Source: Kineosporiaceae bacterium (GTDB taxonomy: Bacteria; Actinomycetota; Actinomycetes; Actinomycetales; Kineosporiaceae). Taken from it: a stretch of 64,000 bases of DNA. The notes beneath the pieces are model-generated. The model had not been told where the DNA came from. It saw only the letters and a program-made list of their open reading frames with translations, and did no database searches. The translations under genes and the position numbers were made by a program. Below are positions 47,507-55,314 of the stretch, one piece after another; within the stretch, counting starts at the first letter, position 1; every line of letters starts with the position of its first letter. The stretch lies in NCBI GenBank assembly GCA_016713225.1, contig JADJPO010000001.1, forward strand, positions 930,001 to 994,000. The letters run 5' to 3'.

Positions 47507-48520
47507 TCAGGCGTCCAGGGTGGCCAACCCCGAGGCCAACAACAACGGCACCGAGGCCCCGACCGAGTCGAACCCGGGGCCGACGGTCTTGCCCTGCAGG
47601 TACCGGAAGTGGATCCCCTCGGCGATCACCGCGAGCTTGAACCAGCCGAACGCCACGTACCAGCCGAGCCGCGTCAGGTCGCGCGGTGAGCCGGCGGCAT
47701 AGCGCTCGACGAGTTGATCGGCCGTGTGAAATCCCTTCTCGGGGGACAGTCGCGGCATCACGAAGCCGCCCGTGTTCGACAGCTCCTGGTACACGACGAG
47801 CAGCCCGACATCGGTGAGTGGGTCGCCCAAGGTGGCCATCTCCCAGTCGACCACGGCCGCCACCCGGTCGAGGTCCGGGGTGTAGATGACGTTCGTGAGC
47901 CGGTAGTCGCCGTGCACGATCCCCGCGGCCGACGGCGCCGGCACGTCGGTGGCCAGGCGGTCGATCAACTCCTGGACGGCGGGGCGCGGCTCGGTCTGCG
48001 AGGTGCCCCACTGCGTCGTCCAGCGTCGGATCTGCCGTTCCAGGAAGCCCTCCGGCCGCCCCAGCGCGCCCAGGCCCACGGCGTCGGCGTCCAGCAGGTG
48101 CAGGGCGAGCAGGGCGTCCACCAGCAGCACGCAACTGCGACCGGCGTCCTGCGCTGCCAGCGTGGCGAGCACCTCGGGCCGATCGAGCACCACGCCGTCC
48201 ACGAACGACATCAGGTAGAACGGCGCGCCGAGCACGGCGACGTCCTCGCAGAGCGCGATCGGCTCGGCGACCGGCACCGTGCTGCCGTGCAGACCGCGCA
48301 GGATGCGGAACTCGCGGGACATGTCGTGTGCGGTCGCCTGGACGTGACCGAGCGGGGGGCGGCGCAGCGCCCAGGTGGTGACGCCGTCACTCACCCGGTA
48401 GGTCAGGTTCGAGAACCCCCCGGTGAGGCGCTCGGCGTGGAGTGGCCCCCGTCGCAGCGCGGGGTGGGCCGCGTCGAACCAGCGGGTGAGTGCGTCGAGA
48501 TCGAGCCCTGCGAGCGTCAC
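47507..48520 (-). CDS. APH-family kinase (LvaA/ACAD10-like phosphotransferase)
   Basis: This protein of 337 residues has the aminoglycoside/choline-kinase fold. The catalytic loop HGDYRLTNVIY (Brenner-like motif) is near residue 200, and the metal-binding VVDWEMATLGDPLTDVG follows. The N-terminus GGFSNLTYRV is the nucleotide-binding glycine-rich loop. It is not a resistance enzyme by context: it is cotranscribed with an acyl-CoA dehydrogenase. The GTG start has AAGGAGG seven bases upstream, far downstream of the frame's first possible start. Direct repeats lie about 160 bases upstream. Confidence 0.88.
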   Translation of the reverse strand: MTLAGLDLDALTRWFDAAHPALRRGPLHAERLTGGFSNLTYRVSDGVTTWALRRPPLGHVQATAHDMSREFRILRGLHGSTVPVAEPIALCEDVAVLGAPFYLMSFVDGVVLDRPEVLATLAAQDAGRSCVLLVDALLALHLLDADAVGLGALGRPEGFLERQIRRWTTQWGTSQTEPRPAVQELIDRLATDVPAPSAAGIVHGDYRLTNVIYTPDLDRVAAVVDWEMATLGDPLTDVGLLVVYQELSNTGGFVMPRLSPEKGFHTADQLVERYAAGSPRDLTRLGWYVAFGWFKLAVIAEGIHFRYLQGKTVGPGFDSVGASVPLLLASGLATLDA

Positions 48521-48675
48521 GCCGCCTCCTTGCCGATGCTGACCACCAGGGTAGGACCGGGGACCAGGCCTCGGCGGAGCTCGAGGATGGTGGTGTCGGC
48601 CATGCGCCGCGGTCACGCGTCCGAGGGCTGAGGCCCCCCTCGTGGAGCGGATCAGGAGCGGGTATCGGACCCTTT

Positions 48676-48729
48676 TGTGCACGGATTGCATGATCACGGG
48701 GGAAATGTGCGCGGATTGCATGATCACGG
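48676..48729. repeat. 30-bp-period direct repeat, possible operator
   Basis: A 24-base block (TGTGCACGGATTGCATGATC then ACGG) occurs at 48676-48699 and again at 48706-48729 with one change. Each holds the palindrome TGATCA. The second copy contains the stop codon of the HAD gene. The block is in the promoter region of the kinase-dehydrogenase operon and may bind a dimeric regulator. Confidence 0.55.
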
Positions 48730-49497
48730 TAGGAGGAGGTCGGCGAGGGCGTCGACGTGGGGGAGGCGCGCGTGGTCGAAGTCCGCGTGCAGGTCGTAGG
48801 GGTCGAGCTGCACCACGGGCATGCCGGCGGCTCGGGCACCCTGGACGTCGGCGTGCACCGTGTCGCCCACGTAGAGGGTGCGGGCGGCCTGGGTGCCCAG
48901 CGCCGCCAGCGCGGGCTCGAAGATCGCCGGGTCCGGCTTGGTCAGGCCGACCAGGGCCGAGTCCACCACGATCGTCACGCTCGGCAGCGAGCCGGGACCC
49001 ACCTGGCAGATCCCGAAGTGGCTCAACTGCTCCTCGGCGGTGCCGTTGTTGTTGCTGACCACCGCCACCGGCAGGTCGGAGGCCACGATGCGGTGGAACC
49101 CGTCGATGTTGCGCGGCAGCAGCTGGCGCCACAGGCTCTTGACGTCGTGGGTGTGCACCTGATCGAGCATCGCCTGCAGCGCCAGGTCCATCTGGTCGGC
49201 GCTCACCCCGAGGCAGCTCAGGTAGGCCTGCTCCCAGGTACGCCAGATCGCCCGGTCGTACTCGTGCACCGTGCCCAGCTCGGCGACGAGGTCGGACATC
49301 GCCCGGACGGCGACGTGGTGGGCGCGGTGGTAGAGCTCGGGGTCCTCGGGCAGCTCGAACCCGGCCCGCCCCAACCCACGGCGGATGGGCTCGTGGTGAC
49401 GGATGACGAACACCCCGCCGATGTCGAACACGACGGCATCGATGGCGGCCGGGTCGAGGCCGGGTGAGGGGCCGGTGACCCGGCGGTCGTCGAGCAT
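48724..49497 (-). CDS. HAD-superfamily hydrolase
   Basis: This 257-residue protein has all four HAD motifs. Motif I reads VVFDIGGVF, where the second aspartate of the usual DxD is replaced by Gly (D-I-G). Motif II is VSNNNG, motif III is the lysine of KPDPAIF, and motif IV is VGDTVHAD. The cap is helical (class I). A phosphatase of a small metabolite is likely; the unusual motif I may reduce phosphatase activity and favour another HAD reaction. Confidence 0.86.
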   Translation of the reverse strand: MLDDRRVTGPSPGLDPAAIDAVVFDIGGVFVIRHHEPIRRGLGRAGFELPEDPELYHRAHHVAVRAMSDLVAELGTVHEYDRAIWRTWEQAYLSCLGVSADQMDLALQAMLDQVHTHDVKSLWRQLLPRNIDGFHRIVASDLPVAVVSNNNGTAEEQLSHFGICQVGPGSLPSVTIVVDSALVGLTKPDPAIFEPALAALGTQAARTLYVGDTVHADVQGARAAGMPVVQLDPYDLHADFDHARLPHVDALADLLLP

Positions 49498-49567
49498 GCG
49501 TTGACCCTACGGTGACCATCGCCCCCGCGTCACAGCCGAGCGAGGGGTGAGTCATGATGGCCGGGTG

Positions 49568-51310
49568 ATGCCACTGTTGCGGCGTGTGCTGCCGCCCTAC
49601 CGGGCCACCATCATGGTGATCTTCGTGTTGCTGCTGGCCCAGGCGATCGCGGCGCTCGTGCTGCCCACGCTCTACGCCGACATCATCAACGAGGGGGTTC
49701 TGCTCGGCGACACCGGGCACATCATGCGACTCGGCGTGATCATGCTCGTGATCTCGGTGGTGGTCGGGTTCGCCGCGATCGCCGGGACGTATCTGTCCTC
49801 CCGGGTCGCGATGTCGGTGGGCCGTGACCTGCGTGCGGCCCTGTTCACCCAGGTCGAGCGGTTCTCGCTGCGCGAGGTGACGACGTTCGGTGCGCCGTCC
49901 CTGATCACCCGGACCACCAACGACGTGCAGCAGCTGCAGATGCTGGTGCTGATGGGTCTGAACCTGATGGCGATGGCCCCGATCACCGTCATCGGCGGCG
50001 TGATCATGGCGGTACGCGAGAACGCCCGGCTGTCGACGCTGCTGGTGGTGATCATCCCGATCATGATGGCCATCGTGTTGCTCACGTTGCGCCGGGCGCT
50101 GCCGTTGTTCCGGGTGGTGCAGAAGCGCATCGACGCGATCAACCAGGTACTGCGCGAGAACCTCACCGGGGTGCGCGTCGTCCGCGCCTTCGTGCGCACC
50201 CAGCACGAGGAGGCACGATTCGCCGAGGCCAACGGGGCACTGACCGACACCCAGCTCGCCGTGGCCCGGCTGTTCGCCTTCACCTTCCCCGTCCTGATGT
50301 TCGTGATCAACGTGGCGAGCGTCGGTGTGGTGGGTTACGGCGGCCGGTTGATCTCCCAGAACCAGATGCAGATCGGCACCCTGGGAGCCTTCATCAGCTA
50401 CATGATGCAGATCCTGTTCTCGGTGCTGATGGCCGTCATGATGATCGCGATGGTGCCGCGTGCCGCCGCCTCCGCCGAGCGGATCAACGAGGTTCTCGAC
50501 ACCGCACCGGCGATCACCGACGCCGACGACGCCGTGGTCCCGACGGCGCGCTCGGCAGAGTCCGGCGAGGCGATCATCGAGCTGAACAAGGTGGACTTCC
50601 GCTACCCCGGGGCCGAGGAGCCGGTGCTGCACGACGTCGACCTGACGCTGCGCCCCGGCCAGGTCACCGCCATCGTCGGTGGCACCGGGTCGGGCAAGAC
50701 CACCCTGGTCAACCTGATCCCTCGGCTCTACGACGTCAGCGACGGGTCGCTGCTGCTCGACGGCGTCGACATCCGCCGGATTCCCCGGGAGCATCTGTGG
50801 GGCCAGCTCGGCCTGGTGCCGCAGAAGGCGTTCCTGTTCACCGGCACCATCGCCGACACGTTGCGATTCGGCGCTCCGTCGGCCACGGACGACGAGCTGT
50901 GGCATGCCCTCGAGGTGGCCCAGGCGGCTGATTTCGTCCGGGAGCTGCCCGATGGCCTGGCCCACGTGGTCGAGCAGGGAGGGGCCAATTTCTCCGGCGG
51001 GCAACGACAGCGGCTGGCGATCGCCCGGGCCTTGGCGCGCCGTCCGCGGGTGTACCTGTTCGACGACAGCTTCTCGGCGCTCGACTACGGCACCGATGCC
51101 CGGCTGCGGGCCGCGCTGGTGCGCGAGACCACGCACGCGGCGGTGGTGATCGTGGCGCAGCGGGTCAGTACGGTGTTGCACGCTGATCAGATCGTGGTGC
51201 TGGACGCCGGGCGGGTGGTGGGCACCGGGCGTCACGAGGAGCTGCTGGCCGGCTGCGAGACCTACCGCGAGATCGTCGAGTCCCAGCTCTCCGCGCAGGA
51301 CGCAGCATGA
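49568..51310 (+). CDS. ABC exporter half-transporter with degenerate ATP site
   Basis: This protein of about 580 residues has six membrane helices followed by a nucleotide-binding domain. The domain has Walker A (GGTGSGKTT), signature (FSGGQRQRLAIARAL) and Walker B VYLFDDSFSALD. The residue after Walker B is D rather than the catalytic E, as in the degenerate half of heterodimeric exporters. Its partner starts at the overlapping ATGA. Such pairs export drugs, lipids or peptides. The ATG at 49568 is preferred; a GTG at 49547 is also possible. Confidence 0.9.
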   Translation: MPLLRRVLPPYRATIMVIFVLLLAQAIAALVLPTLYADIINEGVLLGDTGHIMRLGVIMLVISVVVGFAAIAGTYLSSRVAMSVGRDLRAALFTQVERFSLREVTTFGAPSLITRTTNDVQQLQMLVLMGLNLMAMAPITVIGGVIMAVRENARLSTLLVVIIPIMMAIVLLTLRRALPLFRVVQKRIDAINQVLRENLTGVRVVRAFVRTQHEEARFAEANGALTDTQLAVARLFAFTFPVLMFVINVASVGVVGYGGRLISQNQMQIGTLGAFISYMMQILFSVLMAVMMIAMVPRAAASAERINEVLDTAPAITDADDAVVPTARSAESGEAIIELNKVDFRYPGAEEPVLHDVDLTLRPGQVTAIVGGTGSGKTTLVNLIPRLYDVSDGSLLLDGVDIRRIPREHLWGQLGLVPQKAFLFTGTIADTLRFGAPSATDDELWHALEVAQAADFVRELPDGLAHVVEQGGANFSGGQRQRLAIARALARRPRVYLFDDSFSALDYGTDARLRAALVRETTHAAVVIVAQRVSTVLHADQIVVLDAGRVVGTGRHEELLAGCETYREIVESQLSAQDAA

Positions 51311-53301
51311 GCGGCCACGGCCCGGGGTTCATGCGCGGCGGCGGTCCGCCGCCGGCCAAGCCCAAGGACGTCAAGGGATCGTTCGTCCGGCTGCTCCGAC
51401 TGCTCGACGCGGACCGGCCGCAGGTGATCGCCGTGGTGGCGATGGCGCTGGTCAGTGTGGGGTTCTCGGTGGCGGGGCCGAAGCTGCTGGGCAACGCGAC
51501 CGACGTGGTCTTTCGCGGCGTGGTCGCCGGGCAGCTGCCGGCCGGGGTGAGCCAGGAGCAGGCCGTGGCGGCTCTACGCGCCCGGGGCGAGAACCGCATG
51601 GCCGACATGCTCGCCGGGATCGACAACCTGGTGCCCGGGCAGGGCGTCGATCTGGGTGCGCTGTTCCGGGCGCTGCTGATCGTGGTGGGCGTCTACGCCG
51701 CCGCGGCGCTGTTCGGCTGGGCGCAGGCCTACATCATGGCCGGCGTCACGCAGCGGGCAATCTTCCTGCTGCGCGAGCGGGTCGACCTCAAGCTGGGTCG
51801 GCTGCCGTTGCGCTACTTCGACTCTCACCCGCGGGGCGACCTGCTCAGTCGGGTGACCAACGACATCGACAACATCTCGACCACGCTGCAGCAATCGCTG
51901 ACCCAGGCCATCACCGCGCTGTCGACGGTGTTCGGCATTCTCGCGGTCATGTTGTGGATCAGCCCGTTGCTGGCCCTGGTCGCCCTGGTCACGGTGCCGC
52001 TGTCGGTGGTGGTGACCGTGATGGTGGCCAAGCGTTCGCGGCCCCAGTTCGGTGCCCAGTGGATGTGGACCGGCAAGCTCAACGGCCACGTCGAGGAGAT
52101 GTTCTCCGGCCACGAGCTGGTCGCCGTCTACGGTCGGCGCCAGCAGGCCGTGGCCACCTTCGAGACCTCGAACGAGAAGGTCTACGAGGCCAGCCGCAAG
52201 GCCCAGTTCGTCAGCGGCATCATCATGCCTGCGACGAATGTCATCTCCAACCTCGGTTATGTCGGCATCGCGGTGATCGGCGCGCTGCGGATCTCCTCCG
52301 GGTCGATGTCACTGGGCGACGTCCAGGCCTTCATCCAGTACTCCCGGCAGTTCGCGATGCCGATCGGCCAGCTGGCCGGTATGGCCAACCTGGTGCAGTC
52401 CGGGATCGCCTCGGCGGAGCGGGTTTTCGAGCTGCTCGACGAGTCCGAGGAATCGCCCGAGCCCGCGGCGCCGGACGTCGCGCCACAGCGCTCGCGGGGT
52501 CATGTGGTCTTCGACCGGATCGCGTTCGGATACTCCCCGGACGCCCCGTTGATCACCGATCTGTCGCTCGAGGCCCAGCCTGGGCAAACGGTGGCCATCG
52601 TCGGGCCGACCGGCGCCGGCAAGACCACGCTGGTCAACCTGTTGATGCGGTTCTACGAGTTGGACGGCGGGGCGATCCGGCTCGACGGGGTCGACATCCG
52701 TCACCTGCGTCGCGACGATCTGCGCCGCAACTTCGGCATGGTGCTGCAGGACGCGTGGTTGTTCGGCGGCACCATCGCGGACAACATCCGGTACGGCGAC
52801 AGCCGAGACCTGGTGGCGGCCAACGGTCACGTCTCGTCCAACGGGACATCGGATGCCCAGAGTGCACCGCAGGGCGTGGACGACGCGCTGCGCCGGGCCG
52901 CCGAGGCCGCGCACGTCGACCATCTGGTGCGTACCCTGCCCGACGGCTATGACACCGTGCTGGACGACGAGGCGTCCAACCTGTCCAGCGGTGAGAAGCA
53001 GCTGCTCACCATCGCTCGGGCCTTCCTGGCCGATCCGCCGATCCTGATCCTGGACGAGGCGACCAGTTCGGTCGACACTCGCACCGAGGTGTTGGTTCAG
53101 CAGGCGATGGCTCGATTGCGTTCCGGGAGAACGAGTTTCGTGATCGCTCACCGGCTGTCGACGATCCGCAATGCGGACACCATCCTGGTGATGGACCACG
53201 GTGACGTCGTCGAGCGGGGTACCCATGAGGAGCTGCTGGCCGCCGGCGGGGTGTATCACGACCTCTACGTCAGTCAGTTCACGGCGCCGACCCAGGCCTG
53301 A
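51307..53301 (+). CDS. ABC exporter half-transporter with consensus ATP site
   Basis: This 664-residue protein has an N-terminal extension, six membrane helices and a nucleotide-binding domain. The domain has Walker A (GPTGAGKTT), signature LSSGEKQLLTIARAFL and Walker B ILILDEATSSVD with the catalytic glutamate. It forms the active half of the heterodimer with the preceding protein. An insertion of about 25 residues lies between Q-loop and signature (DLVAANGHVSSNGTSDAQSA), unusual for the family. The last 23 bases overlap the convergent methyltransferase gene. Confidence 0.92.
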   Translation: MSGHGPGFMRGGGPPPAKPKDVKGSFVRLLRLLDADRPQVIAVVAMALVSVGFSVAGPKLLGNATDVVFRGVVAGQLPAGVSQEQAVAALRARGENRMADMLAGIDNLVPGQGVDLGALFRALLIVVGVYAAAALFGWAQAYIMAGVTQRAIFLLRERVDLKLGRLPLRYFDSHPRGDLLSRVTNDIDNISTTLQQSLTQAITALSTVFGILAVMLWISPLLALVALVTVPLSVVVTVMVAKRSRPQFGAQWMWTGKLNGHVEEMFSGHELVAVYGRRQQAVATFETSNEKVYEASRKAQFVSGIIMPATNVISNLGYVGIAVIGALRISSGSMSLGDVQAFIQYSRQFAMPIGQLAGMANLVQSGIASAERVFELLDESEESPEPAAPDVAPQRSRGHVVFDRIAFGYSPDAPLITDLSLEAQPGQTVAIVGPTGAGKTTLVNLLMRFYELDGGAIRLDGVDIRHLRRDDLRRNFGMVLQDAWLFGGTIADNIRYGDSRDLVAANGHVSSNGTSDAQSAPQGVDDALRRAAEAAHVDHLVRTLPDGYDTVLDDEASNLSSGEKQLLTIARAFLADPPILILDEATSSVDTRTEVLVQQAMARLRSGRTSFVIAHRLSTIRNADTILVMDHGDVVERGTHEELLAAGGVYHDLYVSQFTAPTQA

Positions 53302-54145
53302 CCACCGGCCTGATCGCCTGCACGGTGTAGCTCATCGCGACCCGCTCGGGGCACTCGGTCAACCGGTACTCGCCGGCGTCGTCCAGCTGCATCTGCCCTG
53401 GCAGTGCCTCCCACGGGACGCTGTCGTGCTCGACCAACATGGTCAGCTGCAGCCCTACATCCAGGAGGGCGGTGACCACCTCGCCGAGGCTGTGATTCCA
53501 GGAGTGCGAGAGGTTCTCGGTGAACTGCACCTCGGTCGGAACGTAGGTCTCGTCACTGACCTCGACGAAGGGTTCGGCCTGCTCCCAATAGGAATACGCG
53601 ACGGTGAGTCGATCCTGCTGGTTCTCGTCGAGGGTCCACAGCATCGGATGGCCCTCGCGCAGGAACAGTCGTCCGCCCGGACGCAACAGGCTCGCCACCA
53701 CCTGCGCCCAGCGAGAGATGTCGGGCAGCCAGCAGAGGGCACCGATGCCGGTGTAGATCAGGTCGAATCGCTTCTCGCCCAGGGCCTCGACGGCCGAGTA
53801 CACGTCGGACTCGACGAACGGCACGTCGAGTCCGAGCCGCCCGGCCAGCGTGCGGGCCTCGGCCAGCGACGCGGGGGACAGGTCCAGCCCGGTCATCCGG
53901 GCGCCGAGCCGCGCCAGGGAGAGCGTGTCGGTGCCGATGTGGCACTGCAGGTGCAGTCCGTCGAGGCCGTTGACGTCGCCCAGGCGCGGCAGGTCGAACC
54001 GCACCACGTGCGACAGGTGCGTGGCGTCGTCCACGAACTGCTGGACGGCGTACCCCGGGGACGCCGCGTGCGCCGGAGCGCGCTCGTCCCACATGGCCCG
54101 GTTGATGGTCAGATAGTCCGGCTCGCCGGTCGCTGGATACCCCAT
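53279..54145 (-). CDS. SAM-dependent class I methyltransferase
   Basis: This protein of 288 residues has the Rossmann methyltransferase fold. Motif I is present as LHLQCHIGTDTLSLARLGA (near residues 65-83), then LDLSPASLAEAR and the motif around FDLIYTGIGAL and LRPGGRLFLREGHP. Substrate is not evident. The start ATG at 54145 follows GATGGGG; the frame is open 11 codons further up. Its stop lies inside the last codons of the ABC gene on the opposite strand. Confidence 0.88.
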   Translation of the reverse strand: MGYPATGEPDYLTINRAMWDERAPAHAASPGYAVQQFVDDATHLSHVVRFDLPRLGDVNGLDGLHLQCHIGTDTLSLARLGARMTGLDLSPASLAEARTLAGRLGLDVPFVESDVYSAVEALGEKRFDLIYTGIGALCWLPDISRWAQVVASLLRPGGRLFLREGHPMLWTLDENQQDRLTVAYSYWEQAEPFVEVSDETYVPTEVQFTENLSHSWNHSLGEVVTALLDVGLQLTMLVEHDSVPWEALPGQMQLDDAGEYRLTECPERVAMSYTVQAIRPVVRPGSAP

Positions 54146-54182
54146 GGCCCCATCATGCCCATGCCGGGCGGACGGCACCCGA

Positions 54183-55142
54183 TCAGTCGGGCAGTGCCAG
54201 GAGGGCCAGGGCCAGGTCGCGGGTGGTCACCAGCCCGTGCACCATGCCGCTGCGCAGTGCCGCCGCCGCGGCTGGGGCCTTGGTGGCTCCGTAGACCAGT
54301 GCGGTGACCTCGGGAACGGCCGCCAATTGCTCGGCCGAGATCCCGATGGTGCGTCTCACCAGGGACGCCGGCACCGGGGTGCCGGTCGCATCGATCGCAA
54401 TCCCCGAGATCTCGGCGCACACCCCGGCCCGCGCCAACTCGAGGGCTTGTGCGGGCGGCAGGGCGTCGAACACCGTCGAGGCGTCGGGTCGCCAGCCGCC
54501 GATTCCCACGAAGGCCTTGGTCACCGCGGGGAACCGGCTGATCGCGCGGGCGATCTCGGGCTGGGCGCGCAGGGCGTCTCCGAGTTCGCCGGTGGCCACG
54601 ATCATCGGCGCGTGAAAGTAGTACGCCGCCCCGCCGCAGAGCCGAGCGACATCGCGGACCAGGTCGACCGAACTCGACTCCGCGTCGTCCTTGATCTGCA
54701 GCGCCCCGGTCAGCTGCACCACGTCGCACGAGGCCAGCCGGCGCAGCGATCGGGCCATGTTGGCCAGGGCGCGACCCCAGGCCAGACCGAGCACGTCGGT
54801 GGTGGTCACCGTCTCGGAGAGCAGCTCGGCGGCCTTGGCCCCGACCGCCGCCCGCTGCGCCTCCGGCTGCTCGTCGTTGACATCGACCACGAGGGCGTGG
54901 CGCAGCCCGAATCGCTGTTGGAGCTCGGTGGACAGGGTGACGTCGAGATCGCCGGGCCAGCCGATCCGGATCTGCACCAGCCCCGTCTGCACGGCACGGT
55001 CGATCAGGCGGGCCACCTTGAACCGGCTCAGGCCCATCTGCTGGGCGATGTCGCTCTTGGCGACCCCGTCGAGGTAGTAGCGACGGGCCACGGTGGCCAT
55101 GAGCACCATCTCGGCCGGACCTGCGGGTGCGGTGGTGGACAT
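54183..55142 (-). CDS. SorC-family sugar-responsive regulator
   Basis: This protein of about 319 residues has an N-terminal helix-turn-helix (VAKSDIAQQMGLSRFKVARL, residues about 25-45) and the SorC/DeoR sugar-phosphate-binding domain with GLAWGRALANMARSL and LTGALQ segments. It is transcribed away from a sugar/polyol ABC importer and dehydrogenase and is the obvious candidate for their control, responding to a phosphorylated sugar or polyol. The ATG at 55142 has CGGGAG upstream; the frame extends further without support. Confidence 0.9.
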   Translation of the reverse strand: MSTTAPAGPAEMVLMATVARRYYLDGVAKSDIAQQMGLSRFKVARLIDRAVQTGLVQIRIGWPGDLDVTLSTELQQRFGLRHALVVDVNDEQPEAQRAAVGAKAAELLSETVTTTDVLGLAWGRALANMARSLRRLASCDVVQLTGALQIKDDAESSSVDLVRDVARLCGGAAYYFHAPMIVATGELGDALRAQPEIARAISRFPAVTKAFVGIGGWRPDASTVFDALPPAQALELARAGVCAEISGIAIDATGTPVPASLVRRTIGISAEQLAAVPEVTALVYGATKAPAAAAALRSGMVHGLVTTRDLALALLALPD

Positions 55143-55254
55143 GCCGGCTCCCGATGACGAACCGGGTGTCCGATGCGCTCGTTTGAGCACGATAGGTCTC
55201 ATTCTCGCATCGACCGTTGACCCGGGATTGATGGCTCCAACACACTCACTATGC

Positions 55255-55284
55255 CTCATCTGAGTCCCGCCCCGCTCATCTGAG
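55255..55284. promoter_or_regulatory. Two palindromes exactly 20 bp apart: candidate SorC operator
   Basis: CTCATCTGAG occurs at 55255-55264 and 55275-55284. Each is a 4-2-4 palindrome, the second extended to CGCTCA-TC-TGAGCG. The 20-base spacing places both on the same face of the helix, as expected for a tetrameric SorC protein. The site lies 31 bases before the substrate-binding protein start. Confidence 0.6.
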
Positions 55285-55314
55285 CGCTCAGGCGTCACTA
55301 TCTTCGGAGGATCG

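Noticed and set aside
47507..48520. Aminoglycoside resistance gene
   Set aside because: Fold is shared, but operon context with an acyl-CoA dehydrogenase and ACAD10/LvaA-type features point to metabolism.
47507..51235. 1242-codon open frame on the minus strand
   Set aside because: Only the first-part coordinates 47507-48520 (kinase) are real; the rest runs antisense through the HAD and ABC genes.
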